A stretch of DNA of 64,000 nt from Chelydra serpentina (GCA_037349315.1 JBAIAC010000057.1:13113501-13177500), one strand, 5' to 3'. Positions 34,187 through 46,232 are shown, counted from the first letter of the stretch. Notes: a model not told the origin generated them from the sequence alone. Numbers and translations are program-made.

Positions 34187-35251
34187 TGTAAGGGGACTGT
34201 TGTCCCCTTACTAACACTCAGTGGGGATGTTTTGGTTGCAAGCTCCCAGTACGAAAAGGGGGAGGGTGGATAGGAAATCAGGACCCTGAGACTGACAGTT
34301 CCCAGGGGCAATGGGGAGAGGCCAATGCTCCCGGTCAGCCTGATTGACAGGGTGGGCAGGCTAATCAGGGAGTCAGGAAGCCAGGGGGGGTCCTGTCTTC
34401 CAGGTGAGCTGGAATTGCCTGGGTCAGAGAAGCAGCCCAGGGGGCTGGAGGCAAAGCAGCAGCATCAGTGCTGAGGCAGAGCGGAGCCGGAGCTAGAACA
34501 GGGGAGCTGGAGCAGGCTGGAGCTGGGTGCGGTGAGCAACTGGAGCCAACCAAGGGGGGATACTTGGCTGCAAAGGGCCCAGTGCAGAAAGGCACCCCAG
34601 CCAAGGGTCCTTGCAGGCCAGACTGGGAAGGAGCTCTTAACCCGACGGGGGGGCTGATGCTGGGAAGAAGGGTCCCACCACCCAAATCCCGGAGGTGTGT
34701 GGCCACCACCAGAGCAAGTGTCCAACCCGCAGTGTCCCTGCAGCACAGCCAGGGCCTGAGAAGGGGCCCCGGGAACCTACAAGGAACAGACTGAACTGCC
34801 CTGACATTCCAGAGACACTGTTTGGGATGTTCCCTGCCACAGAGCAGGGTGATGTGTTTCCTTTAACCTTTCCCATTTTTCCTTATTCCTTTTTAAATTA
34901 ATTGTTGATTAAATAACTTGTATTTGTTTTAAATTGTATGTAATGATGAGTGGGTCAGGGAAGTGCCCAGTGCAGAGAGAGCACCCCGGAGTGGGGACAC
35001 CCTAGCCCCTGTCCTAGGTGACCACAGCAGGGTTGAGGGTCGAGCCCCCCAGGAATTCTGGGCCCAACCTTGTCGGGGTTACGAGGACTCTGCCAGACAG
35101 GCAAGTGGAAGTGGAGACCTCGAGGGCAGGGAGGCCTCTGGGTAAAGGAGGTGGGAGCGAGGACTCAGATCCTGCTGCTAGCCCACTTCACCGGGGTAGT
35201 GCAGAAGCCAGGAAAGTTCCCCACAATAGCGGGACCATTCCCCCGCTTACA
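34187..35251 (+). mobile_element. Solo LTR, 1,065 bp, 4-bp target duplication
   Basis: It starts TGTAAGGGGACTGTTG and ends CCCCGCTTACA, giving TGTAAG...CTTACA inverted ends. It is flanked by catg on each side (34183-34186, 35252-35255). A 4-bp duplication is usual for gammaretrovirus-like (class I) endogenous retroviruses. An AT-rich part (about 34880-34945) may hold the transcription signals. No internal retroviral domain is present. Frames inside it are spurious. Confidence 0.75.
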
Positions 35252-36129
35252 CATGCACTATCCCTTCACAGACACCTGTTTAGGGGTTAGAGGGGTGCTG
35301 GAATCCTTCCCAGTCTGAGGACATGACAAAAGGCTACAGCCTGCTTTTTAAAAGAGACATGAAGGGCCGTACCATTGTCAGAAAGAGAAAACATGCTCAT
35401 GGTGTGGGACAGGAGAAGTTTGCTTTCCCTCCAGGACACAGACAGCCTGTGAACTCTCAGTAGGGGCAACCTCAAAGGGGAGGATTGTGCATAGCCTTTT
35501 CTTCTTGTTTCACCTCTGGATCTGTCTCTCTCTTTCACTTCCTACATTTAAGGAAAGAGTGAGTGTGTATGCTATAGGCCCGCCCCTGCAGCTAAGGGGG
35601 CAGAACCACGGAGCCCAGGCTACTAGTAATTTCTGGGGCCAACAGTCAAACCAGGATTGGGATTAAGTTCAAAGATTAGTAATCAGGGATCCAGAGGGGG
35701 ACATCAAGCAGAGAACTCCAGACAGTGCCCACTGCTCCTCAGAGGGATTCAAGGAGTCAGTGGGTGTGAAAGAAGTTCCTTTGCAAAGCCTGTGTTCCAT
35801 ACTTGAACTGTCATTTGGTCCCCAGAGCGTAAACTGTAACCCAGAGCGCTCCGGGGAAGCATGCATAAATTACTAGGGAGGCTCAGCACTGGTCTCAGGG
35901 CCAAGGCTAGTAGTGATGTGAGACCTCACCATCCAAGGTGCCAGACAGAGAGCATGCACCCCAGGACTGGGTTTGAGAGGCCAGGACGTCGGTCTGTGTC
36001 TGGACTCTTCCCAGACCCGGTTGGCTTAGCAGCAGGTGGGATCCAAAGGTTGGGTCCAGTCCTGCAGACTGGTAACTAACTAACCACTTGAGGGGGACTC
36101 ACTCATGTCCAACCCAAACTACCAAGGCA
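35252..36129. other. Non-coding stretch, nothing recognised
   Basis: Moderately GC-rich sequence without a recognisable gene. It may contain further LTR-derived sequence that I cannot delimit. Confidence 0.35.
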
Positions 36130-36310
36130 AGTGGTGGGTTCTCCATGAAGTTTACAAATCAAGACTGACTGCCTTTCTGGACGTTACGCTTTAGCCAAAT
36201 GCAAGTCATTGGGCTCACCACAGAAGTAACCGGATGAAGTTGTGTGCCCTGTGACATGCACACAGCCAGACTAGATGATATAATGGTCCTTTCTGAGCTC
36301 CCATGAACCC
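36130..36310 (+). mobile_element. CR1 LINE 3' end fragment
   Basis: The stretch ending cagactagatgatataatgg then tcctttctgagctc is the end of the CR1 3' untranslated region. Upstream words (cctttctggacgttacgctt) fit the preceding CR1 tail. Confidence 0.65.
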
Positions 36311-36469
36311 AAACCCACCAGCTCCAGCGAAGCCCACTTCTTAGGGAGTCACTAGATGGAGCTTTAGGAGGAAACTGTGCCTCTCAGAGCCCATGTGGGG
36401 GAAATGAGTGAGCTGAGGCAGGTTTGCGTGTGAAACAGGGAAAAGCGTGTTCGTTGCTAGCCCAGCCTG

Positions 36470-36960
36470 TGTGTAATTTATTTGATATAATAAATTAACC
36501 ATCATAACAGAGACCACTATCGTTCCCTACAACACACCTGTTTTTCCATGTTGCAATCACTCCATCTGCCAACATAAACAATAAATTCTGTCAGACCCCT
36601 TTTTAGTGCATTATAGACCTCTGTGATTGATGCTTCAGGGCAAGGTACTTTTACTTCACTTTTGCAAAGACTTTGATTAAGACGTGGTCATGGGATATCT
36701 GCGTGGGGGGAGGAGAACACATTTTAATAGGGCGGAGGGCAAGTGGAAGAAAATGCAATGAAAAAAAACTTGTCGCTATGTCATGTTTAATTTGGTTCCT
36801 TGCCAGGTTGCAAAATTAAACTCCGATGCATGATCACACCTTAATGAATTCAATGGGGAAATTAAAATTTAACTATCTGCTCATGAAATGTTCATGCTGT
36901 TAGTTGTGCTTAATGACTAAAGACAGAAAATGTTGAGTCAAAAAAAAAAAATCACCGTTC
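36470..36960. promoter_or_regulatory. Candidate conserved non-coding block
   Basis: Repeat-free by eye and AT-rich, with cores such as ataataaattaaccatcata, caccttaatgaattcaatgg and gttgtgcttaatgactaaag. Regulatory function is conjecture pending alignment. Confidence 0.25.
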
Positions 36961-37374
36961 TGCTTTGCAAATGTGCTGCTCTGCGATACTCATTTAACCC
37001 TCTGGCCTTCAAACAAAAATCATTGTCCGTGTAAAAGAGGAAGCAGATTCCCTTCTGGGCTCAGAACGTTAGGGACAGAACAAACTCCAAAGGTTTGTGA
37101 TAGAATCAGGCGCTGAATCCAGAAATGCCAAAGCCAGCTCCTCAGCTAGAACTAAAGCTGGTCCAGCTTGAAGATCACTATGCCGTGATGCCGTAGACTT
37201 CATGTCCGTTCCCTGATCCTCTGCACACTTCCTGTATGATGTGGGCAAGTCACCTAGGCCCTGATTTACCGCAGGTGGTTAGCAAGGCTGGGCAGGAGAT
37301 GAATTTCCCATCCCACAAAAATGTTCTGAGAGTCCTGCACTGCCACCCACCTCCCCATCTCAAGTTGGGCGTCA

Positions 37375-37600
37375 AGTCCATTATTTTAAGTTTCCAAACA
37401 AAAAATAAAATCAATTTCAACCAGCACCACACTTGTTTTTGTTTTGTTTAGAAGACGCAGAGCACTTGGTCAATCTGAAAACCTGTTTCCCACCCCCCAC
37501 AAAAATTCCGGTTTGGAGATTTGTTGAAACCAACTCTGTTTTGTAAAGAGTTTCAGTTTTGATGAGTCTGGATTTTTCAACCCCAAAAAACTGTCAGAAA
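37375..37600. repeat. AT-rich dispersed repeat, copy E
   Basis: The words agtttccaaacaaaaaataa, aaattccggtttggagattt and gagtttcagttttgatgag are shared with the other AT-rich copies. Confidence 0.45.
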
Positions 37601-37619
37601 TCGGCACTCGAGGCCTTGT

Positions 37620-37760
37620 GCTGAGAGCTGGGATGGACCAGTCCCTGCCAGGAAGGGCTGCCGATCTAAATAAACGAGATAGACAAAGGGTGGGAGGGGA
37701 AACTGAGGAGAAATGACTTTCCCAAGGTCACACGGCAGGGCGGTGCCCAAGCTTTGCACT
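37620..37760 (-). mobile_element. MIR/CORE-like SINE fragment
   Basis: The words ggaaactgaggagaaatgac and tttcccaaggtcacacggca are the reversed central part of the family. Confidence 0.55.
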
Positions 37761-37999
37761 AGTATTAATGACTACACAAGATGCAGGACAATAGAGAATA
37801 AGACCTGATTCCACCTCGATTTCAAGACTTGAAGTGATGCTGAATTAACCCCATCCCTCTGTGAGCTGTCCCAATGCTTAATTACTTTCATTGTTTAAAA
37901 GGCGTGTCTGGTTTCCAATTTGACTTTTTACAGTCATTGGATCCAGCCACTGGATCTTGTTATAGACTCAAAGAGCCCCATAATATCCCGATAGTGGAT

Positions 38000-38655
38000 C
38001 AGTCTCGTAGCCAGCTGGCCTAGTGGTCAGGCAGTGGCTCTACATTTCTTTCTGGCCTGGTCATTCTACAGAGGGCCCCGGCTGGGTCGTATGTGGTGGG
38101 CCTCCATCCCTTCTACTCCCCTTAGGGTGCATACAGGGAAACAAGGCAAGGGGACCACGCTACCCACTGCAACAGATCCCCACTCAGGGTCCTTGGGGGT
38201 GTTACAGTGTCTGGACATCTCATTGGTCCACCCCAAATTATACGCCCCTTCAGGTCCCTTCCGACAGGGCTGTAGGGCTCCTCCGTTCGGGAGATGGTCA
38301 GATTTAGGGGTAACCGGTTTGTCTGCCAGTGGGACAATGCCCCGTTTGTCATCTTGTGATTTTTCCAACTCCCAAGAGCGAGGGGTTGGAGGAGAATCTG
38401 GATCCCCACTTCCAGAGTAGCCTTGGCAGCGCCGTAGTTACTCTTCTCATAGCTCCGGGCATCAGCCCCACCCCCTGCTGCAGCCTCTCGCTCCTTCCCT
38501 GGCCTATCAATGCCCTTTTAAACTCTCCCTCCACCTGGCGCGTGCCTTGCAGCTGCTGCAGGGTGGGGCATCCCTAGCTCAGCACTGCTCTCTGCCTTGC
38601 CCTGGCGTAGTTGGGGGTCTGCAAACCCCCTCACAATCCCACATTAGAGACCATG
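38000..38655 (-). mobile_element. LTR-like repeat, boundaries unresolved
   Basis: On the minus strand a TGTGGGATTGTGAGGGGG start at about 38643 is followed by a TATA-like gtttaaaagggc near 38512-38523. The GC-rich body resembles other LTRs here. The other end and target duplication were not found. The overlapping 95-128-codon frames are not genes. Confidence 0.35.
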
Positions 38656-39289
38656 TAACTTTGAGGTGCAACCCTGAAAACATTATCTGAACGGGCTACT
38701 CAGGGACATCAAATTCATGTGCCAAGCGGCAGAACAAAGAGCAATGCAAACAGGGCCAGGAGAGGAACATACCCCCCTCCGTGTTTGTGTCGGACTCAGA
38801 TGAGGTACCCCTTTGACGTTCCATGAACCTCGTAAGCGGGGCCAGATTATGACGTAACCACAACAGTCCCGGGCGTAAGGCCCCAGTTCTTAGACGAGAT
38901 TAGCTCCTAAAGGAGATCAGAATCTTAACATTCATTAACAAAACACGATGAAACACGAGCTCCAACAGCTATCAACGGCCTCATTCGTCTGAACTCAGGA
39001 AAACTGCTGCCCCTTCAAGAAAGGGCGGGGCCCTCCAGGCGCCTTCATTTGGCCCATCTCCTACTCGGCATAACAGCAAAATACAGATCTGAGTGGGATA
39101 GTTTCAAGAAACCCACTGGGAGTCAGAATGGCTTCTTAGGCAACTTTAATGTAAAAGTGGAGCATAAAATAAGGCTCAGGTGAAAACCATCATCTAAAAC
39201 CCTGGCTAGGGAATAGAGATGGGCACGTGCTTGGGGAATAGTCACTGCATCTCACTCCGCCGTCCCTCCCTGTTCTCTACTAGAAACTG

Positions 39290-39440
39290 AAGCCAACCAC
39301 ACAGACCTAGAATTATTTCACTTTCATGATGGTAAATCATTCCCATTGCAAATGCAAAATAATGTAAATGAGGCTATAAAAGGCGTTAATTATGCTGGAG
39401 AAATTAACCACTCGTTAATTTGAACTTCCTGCTCAATTAT
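39290..39440. promoter_or_regulatory. Candidate conserved non-coding block
   Basis: The stretch has an octamer-like cattgcaaatgcaaaataat and homeodomain-like cores (gttaattatgctgg, cactcgttaatttg), without repeat signatures. Untested inference. Confidence 0.25.
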
Positions 39441-39737
39441 TTTCTTTACGGACCCGCCCCGAGGGTCCTTCATTTTGCTCAGCGGAGAGGACTTCCATCT
39501 GCCTCTCCACACTCACCTCCTTCCAGGTCCCCAGCGATACGATTCCTCCCCCCACCATGGGCTGGTTATGCCGTCTCCATGTGCTGTCTCAGCGCTGCTT
39601 GGCCCAGACAGTGACACACGAAGCTTAGGCCTCTCCTATAGCAGCCCAGAGCACTAAACGGGGGATGGGACGGGACGCACTGACTTCTCAGTCTGTCTCT
39701 CTCAAGGGAAGTGGTGAATGTCCCAAATGACCATTTT

Positions 39738-39918
39738 GGAGGCAGTGCTGCCTAGCAGATTCTGCTGCATTCCATTCCCGGCTCGGTTACCCTGAGCAAG
39801 TCACTTGACCTCTGTGCCTCAGTTTCCCCATATGTAAAATATTGATGCTGCCCTCCTGTGTACGGTATTTTGAGATCCACTAATGAAAAGCACTACACAA
39901 GAACTAGGTATTATTATT
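39738..39918 (+). mobile_element. MIR/CORE-like SINE, complete tail
   Basis: The head ggaggcagtgctgcctagca is followed by gcaagtcacttgacctctgt, gcctcagtttccccatatgt and a taggtattattattaa end. This is a good example of the family, with its LINE-like tail. Confidence 0.8.
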
Positions 39919-40019
39919 AAAACAAGACCAGGCAAAGCACTAGGAAATGTAACCCAGGGAGCTATCCTGCACTGGCCTGGGGAGGGGCTAAATGATCTAA
40001 TACCTGAGATCTTTCCCAT

Positions 40020-40335
40020 CCCCAATTTGTATTATCTCTGTCCACGTTGCAGGCTGTAGCAGCATTCAAAGCCATTCTTCGCATTGGCAATTTTCATCTT
40101 TCAGCTCCAACAAGCCTCATAAACCATGGCTATATTAAAACAGTTAAATTATACACCCACTGTTTACATAAATACTGGCGTGGCCATTGATGGCAGCACT
40201 TAAAAATGCTAATGCTCTCCTGGAGTGCTTTATAATTCATCAGGGAAAATGGAGACAAACATTTGCCAGCTGGGTAGGCATTGAAATGAGAGGTTGCTGG
40301 ATTTTAAGATGGGAGACATATTGCAAAGGAATGCC
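40020..40335. promoter_or_regulatory. Candidate conserved non-coding block
   Basis: No repeat signature was noticed between the SINEs at 39738 and 40385. The words ctcataaaccatggctatat and cactgtttacataaatactg include a forkhead-like tgtttac. Function is conjecture. Confidence 0.25.
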
Positions 40336-40384
40336 TAAATATATATATGGATCTCAACAGGATGGCTATTTGTATTTGTGTAAT

Positions 40385-40610
40385 GGTAGGACTTAGGGGC
40401 ACCCGCTGGGATCAGGACCGCACTGTGTCCATGCAATGCCCTGCTCAGTGAGAGACGGGCTCTGCCATGCAGAGGTTGCAGCTGAATAGACAAGACAGGA
40501 AGCAGAGGGGTGAAGGGGCTTGTCAGTGTCACACAACCGGTTGGGGGGAAGAGCCCTGGAAACCAAATCTCCGACCTCCTAGCCCAGGAGACCACACCTG
40601 GCAATAGATA
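40385..40610 (-). mobile_element. MIR/CORE-like SINE
   Basis: The words gctgggatcaggaccgcact, ggcttgtcagtgtcacacaa and ccaaatctccgacctcctag read in reversed family order. Confidence 0.65.
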
Positions 40611-40734
40611 TTGGAACTGTGGTGCAACCTTTTATTAGCATTATATTTGATTCATCTGACATACGACTGTCATCTTGGGAGCTAGGAAGGGCACAGCGAG
40701 GAGGTTGCTAACAAGTGGAGAGAAGAGCTGCAAG

Positions 40735-41000
40735 AAGGATTCATGGTCTGGGACTCTTGACTTGTAATGAGCCTTAACAAGCGTCGTCTGTTTAGTTTGT
40801 TGAAGAGAGGGTTAAGAGGCAACTTGGTCATAGTCTAAATTGCCTACACAGGGAAATGGTAGCTGATAGTGGAGGGCCCTTAATTCAGCAGACAAAGGCA
40901 TAACGAATTCAATGGCTGGAGGCTGAAGTTAGAAAATTGGAAACTAGACACAGGATGCAAATTTCTAATGGTGACTGTAATTAATGAGTTATCAGAGAAC
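40735..41000 (+). mobile_element. CR1 LINE fragment (ORF2 end and 3' region)
   Basis: The words gttgaagagagggttaagag, caacttggtcatagtctaaa and cgaattcaatggctggaggc match the C-terminal ORF2 region seen in better condition at 33730-33880. Heavily decayed. Confidence 0.6.
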
Positions 41001-41439
41001 TCCTCTTTGGTATACCAAGCAGCTCTCAGCGGCAGCAGCTAATCTGCCTTGTTCGGGTTGCACCCTTGTTCCAGCCTAGTTTGGTTTGATACCCAGGTGA
41101 TGTGTGCGTATAAAGCACCACTCAGGCCAGGAGCTGTCAGTACCTTGGCCCCACACAGCTTGCTTCTAAAATGATGAAAATTGCTGAATTGCAGCTAGCA
41201 ATGAGCAATCTCAAAAGGTCAGGTTCCTTATGATCCCAGCAGTGACTGCAAAGGAGATTTTGTACCCTTAAAGTAATGACCCCCCACAACCAGCAGGGAT
41301 TTAATGTAGGAACCTTTATCACCAAAGCACATATTTATACATCTTGAGATAAAGGAGGAATTTTGTTAGTTGGTAGCAGTAGTAGGCTTTTATCCTCTAT
41401 GTGGACAAGATACTAGAGGGGACATAAATATGCACACTA

Positions 41440-41738
41440 AGGGCTGGTCTACACTGGGGTGGAGCATCGATCTGGGATACGCAACTTCAGCTATGAGAAT
41501 AGCGTAGCTGAAGTCGACGTTTCCTAGATCAAAATAAATCTCACTTACTGCGGATCCACACGGCGCAGGCAGGCTCCCCCGTCGACAGCGCTTCCTCCTC
41601 TCATGGAGCAGGAGTTCCGGAGTCGACGGGGGAGCGCTTCTGGGATCGATTTATCGCGTCCAGATGAGACGCGATAAATCGATCCCAGAAGATCGATCTC
41701 TACTCGCCGAATCGGGCGGGTAGTGTAGACCTATCCTT
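41440..41738. mobile_element. Palindrome-rich MITE
   Basis: The outer ends are ctaagggctggtctacact and agtgtagacctatccttag, close inverted copies. Inside are three internal hairpins. 41639-41660 pairs perfectly with 41668-41689 over 22 bp around a 7-nt loop. 41573-41586 pairs with 41622-41635 over 14 bp, and 41484-41493 pairs with 41505-41514 over 10 bp. It is about 299 bp and non-coding. Target duplication is unclear, so the superfamily is unassigned. Confidence 0.8.
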
Positions 41739-41773
41739 AGCCAGTAGATTATATTAGTAAGGGAATGACTGCG

Positions 41774-42807
41774 TGTGATGTTCTGTATTTCGTGGGCACA
41801 CCTTACACTCCCATGTTAATCCTTATAATATGATGGTGTGGTATCTAATGCAAAGTTTGTCATGTGGGGTGTCTTCAGAAGGCTCATGATGCACTGAGCA
41901 TGATTGTTATAGTGATGTTATAGTAATGGTTGTTACAGTAACGTTATAGTAATGTTATAGCTTATAATTGCATGTTTATAGTTATGAGGCTGAAAATGTG
42001 TCTTCATGGCTTAAAATAAGCCCAGGCAAAAACTCTCCAAGAGCAGAGAGGCAGTTCACACCTCCTCAGGGCATGTATGGGACAAACCCAGCCCAGCCTC
42101 ACAGGAACAAAGGGTTAGGCTCACCTGACTCTGAAGGGGGGGGGGCAAAGCCAAGAGGGAAGAAAGAGCATGATAAAAAGGAGAGACATTTGCCATGCGC
42201 TCTCTCTTCCACCTCCATCTACAGACATCACCACCAAGTGTCTGAAGCGCTGATCAAAGGGGAGAGCCTGGCTGAAGGGCAACCAGCCAGCCTGTGGTGA
42301 GAAGCATCTAATTTGTAAGGGCACTGAAAGTGTTAAGATCAGCTTAGAATGTGTTTTGCTTTTATTTCATTTGACCAAATCCGACTTCTTGTGCTTTGAC
42401 TTATAATCACTTAAAATCTATCTTTATAGTAAGTAAGTCTGTTTGTTTATTCTACCTGAAGCAGTGTGTTAGGTTAGAAGCGTGTCAGAGGCTCCCCTTG
42501 GGATAACAAGCCCGGTACATATCAATTTCTTTATTAAATTGACAAACTCATATAACCTTGCAGCATCCAGCGGGCATAACTGGACACTGCAAGATGGAGG
42601 TTCCTAGGGTTGTGTCTGGGACCGGAGATATTGGCTAGTGTCATTCGGTTGCACAATCCAAGGAGCAGCTTACATGCCAGAGGCTGTGTATGAACAGCCC
42701 AGGAGTGGGGGTTCTCACAGCAGAACAGGGTAAGGCTGACTCCCAGAGTCAAGGATTGGAGCGACCTGGCAGATCACCGGTCCAGATAACACCAGGGGAA
42801 CGTCACA
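41774..42807 (+). mobile_element. LTR-like element, about 1,034 bp
   Basis: It starts TGTGATGTTCTG and ends GGGGAACGTCACA, so the ends are TG...CA with TGTGA/TCACA inverted termini. The flanks ctgcg (41769-41773) and ctgtg (42808-42812) match at 4 of 5. Near 41905-41965 there is a short internal array of gttatagtaat words. The 110-codon frame at 41968-42300 is probably chance. Confidence 0.65.
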
Positions 42808-42812
42808 CTGTG

Positions 42813-44954
42813 CTAATACCAGTGTTAAGCTTTCTGAGCTTGCTTAGTGAGAACTAGACATTCCCAGAAGCTTGAGCAAACTTAGCTCAGTCTAAGTGTT
42901 CTTGCAGTTAAAAAAAACTGCAGGGCCGTCTATACTGACAAACCAGCCACTCCTGAGTTCTCATTCAGCGAGATAATTTGGAGGTTAAGAGGGTTTGTGA
43001 CAGGATGTTAGGTGCCAAGATCCTGCATGGAAATGCTGAACTATTTTGCTGACTTACACTGACAGCCGGACCAGGTGAGTCCTATCCACTTCAATGAATT
43101 TAAGCATCTCTCTATGACGGAGTGGGAAAGCGACTGGGGCAGAGCCGGCTCTACAGGCATTAGCTGTAGAAACCACCAAACTCCACTGGAAGCTTAAGTT
43201 TATTTATATCTTTGTGGTTATTTCAGTAAACAATAAAGGCAACCTCATGTGGGGAAAACCCCCAATATACCTAGTGTGCATGTGCCATGCTAGGAAGCAG
43301 AGCAGGAACAGGACCTGGTTTCAGGGTTCGTAATCACTTCACCCACCTGGAATGAAGAGGGCTCCTTCTCTCCCTGCCATGCACCCTCACAAAATCAATG
43401 CCGTCAGCTTGACAAACGAATATCATGTACAGCAGCAGCACAGGACAGGTCCGAAAAACACGTCCCCAGTTAGAAATTAAATCACCGTGAGCATCCCCAG
43501 AGCCTCCAGATGATGAGGGAAAGTGACATTAATCAGTGTGGGAATACAGCGCAGCCGCCAAATTAGGAGAGGAGAATAAAGCCTAACTGGTTTGCTTAGC
43601 CGCCTTGTCTGGGAAGTATGAGGAGTGTCGGCTTTTTTCGCTGCTGCATCTCATTTCCACAGCGTTTCCAGCGGGAGATTTCGGTGGGAATCCTGGGTCC
43701 TGCAAACACTGAGGGTTAATTTGAGCTTTCTAGAGGAACAAAGCTTGATGGGGAAAGATGATGCCCTGTGATGTCTTGTGTCCCCCTAGACACACGCAGA
43801 AGATTGGGGTTCCAAACAGGTCTGTGGCTTTGGAGAACCAGTAGGGGGTGCTGGCTTCTTAGCGAGAGCTCCCAGCAATGAGCACTCAAAATCCCTGGCC
43901 TCCAGTGCAGACTGCAGCTGCCACCCCCTTAGCACAGAAAGCTTCTCTTCCTTTCCTTGCACCCACTAGCTGCCTCTTATCCCTGCAGGCACTGCCCCCA
44001 GGGAAGACGCAGGGGGCAGCAGGGTACAGAGGCACCAGGGTGAGCCAGTTCTTGGTCTTCCAGATAGAAATGTTATATTTCCATAGCTTTATGTTCTTAG
44101 ATCTTTTAAAATGCAGGAAATTGATCCCAAAATGTCAGGAAAGAAACCCTAGCCCCTTCCATTTTAGTCAAGCTTAATTTGATTCCCTCCCTGTACCCCT
44201 CCAAAAATCAGTTAGCCAGAGATCGAGCTCCAAACGTAGCCCCGCTGATCCAGGACAATAGCCACGACTGGCTGCACTGAGCTCACTGCAGTGGCCGCTG
44301 TCGAGAAGTTCAGAGTTGCAGAAGATCATAGCTGTGGTGGATTGTTATTCCCAACAGATCTAGCTTGGAGCAACAGAGCCCCTCCAGATGACCCGCTCAG
44401 GTGGAGGAGCCGGGCAAATACCCCAAGGTGTTTACCACGAGCCCAAATTTAAAAGTGAAATAACTTGAGCCGCGCTCAGGTTCCAGTTCTTTGCATGATT
44501 TCTGCAAACATGCCCGCCACTGGTATTAGCGGCAGAAACTCGCGAGCTGCCAGTTCTACGCTTCCTTGAGCGAGGACTCACCAGGAGGAAATGTTAAACG
44601 TGTGCAGACAGGTGTTTGTACTAGATGTGGCATGTTTCATAGGGGACAGGGCACCGCTGGACAACAGTAGGCCAGGTTTCCCCAAATCCCTGGCCAGGGC
44701 CATGTCCCAGAAGCAATGAAATGATCCAGGGAAGGATCCCACCACCCCCCTTTGCCACTACGGCCATGCAAACTTCAATGAGGACCTGGCTGATGAATCT
44801 GACAGAGGCCAGGGCATGGCCTTTGGCTATAATTGTAGCTGTTTTCTTTAAATAATGCCTCCTCTTTAGGGTCGGTTATGACACATCCTTACTCAGTCCC
44901 AATGTCCGCATACAGATTTGGAGCTGAACTTTCCCAAAGTTCAGGGAGGTTTGC
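42813..44954. other. Non-coding; possible conserved block at 43440-43720
   Basis: No gene was recognised. 43440-43720 (agttagaaattaaatcaccg, gaaagtgacattaatcagtg) is repeat-free by eye and could be a conserved element; unproven. Confidence 0.3.
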
Positions 44955-45068
44955 ATCTCCATCCTTTTAAGGCCCAGCTTGACAGAGTGATTTAGTTGGG
45001 GTTGGTCCTGCTTTGAGCAGGGTTGGATCTCCTGAGGTCTCTTCCAACCCTAATCTTTTATGATTCTA
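44955..45068 (+). mobile_element. CR1 LINE 3' end
   Basis: The words aaggcccagcttgacagagt, ggggttggtcctgctttgag and ggtctcttccaaccctaatc are the CR1 3' tail. The same tail closes the SINEs at 6694 and 19656, which shows LINE-SINE tail sharing within this window. Confidence 0.75.
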
Positions 45069-45774
45069 TTATCTGGATTTCTGGTTCTTTTACGCAGTTC
45101 CACAGAAAGCAGCTTCTTTGCTTGTCTTCCCAGTGCTGTTTGCACAAAGGCAGTCAGAGTAGTTCAGCTGTTATCCAATGAATCTGCGAAGAAAGGCCCT
45201 TTATGAGATGTTACAGCAAGCGAGAACTAACATTCAAATGCTGTGAAAACAGCTGTCACTGGATCCTTCCTAGACTTTCATTCAGCACTGCCACTCAAGT
45301 GCAAATAGCATCCCCACAAAGATATGCTGTGCACTGCACTCAGGGCAGGCAATCACAGATGGTAATTCAACAGATCGGGGGCATATCTGCAGGTGGCTCC
45401 CTTTATTTTCATTCTGAGCGCCTGCTAGTACATTGGGGCGATGGTGAACAGGTATTGAGCCAGGGAAGATTAAATATACATGTTTTTTTACAAGGTGCAA
45501 AAGGCAAGTCAAGAATCATCCCTTCTTCCTTTCCTTCTCTCTAAGGGCTCCAATAAACATTAGATTCTGCATAATCTGCTCCTTCCTCACTAAGCCATCT
45601 TCCAAGCCACTGAGAAGGAAATTAATTGGACACTTTGCATAGGCTGGTCACAGGGCTGACTTCTGACTGCCTCTAGGCTTCCATCACTAGACCCCTTTCC
45701 TGCTCCTGGCCTTCAAACAGCAGGATTACAGCGGGGAAGGAAATGGCTTTTCCATATTGTTAATACTGTAAGAA
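45069..45774. other. Non-coding stretch, nothing recognised
   Basis: The 113-codon frame at 45203-45544 has no identifiable domain. Confidence 0.4.
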
Positions 45775-46195
45775 TTTGAACATTTTTATTCTCGCAAATC
45801 AGGATGAAAAGTCAAAAAAAGTCTCAAAAGCGTTTTAATTAAAAAATGAAATAAAAGGTTGGGTCAGGTCAAACAGAACAGTTTGTACTGATCATTTGGA
45901 AGCAAAGTGTCAATTTTGACCTTTCCCCACCATTGTTTTAAAATTAAAAAAAAAAAAACAACTGTCAGTCTAATTAGTTTGTTTCAAGCACAGAGGTTCT
46001 GAACCAGAAAACGAGAACTTTTTGTTTTTGTTTTTTTAAAAAGTCAAAACAAAGTGTTTCAGCAATTTCAAAAAAACCCTTTTTTTCAAGTTGAGAGATT
46101 CATTAAAACCCCACCGTGATTTGCGAACAATTTCGGTTCCAATTAATAGGCTTCTTTTATTAAAAAACTATTAGTTGAAAAAATTCCAACCAACT
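45775..46195. repeat. AT-rich dispersed repeat, copy F
   Basis: The words gtcaaaacaaagtgtttcag, aatttcaaaaaaaccctttt and aaaaaattccaaccaactct belong to the AT-rich family. Confidence 0.5.
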
Positions 46196-46232
46196 CTAAG
46201 CATGATACATACAAAGAAGATTAAAGAGCTCA

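Noticed and set aside
38034..38420. 128-codon frame and overlapping frames on both strands
   Set aside because: GC-rich LTR-like sequence gives open frames in several phases at once, which argues against coding.
41774..42807. Firm solo LTR with 5-bp duplication
   Set aside because: Only 4 of 5 flanking bases match, so it is kept as LTR-like.
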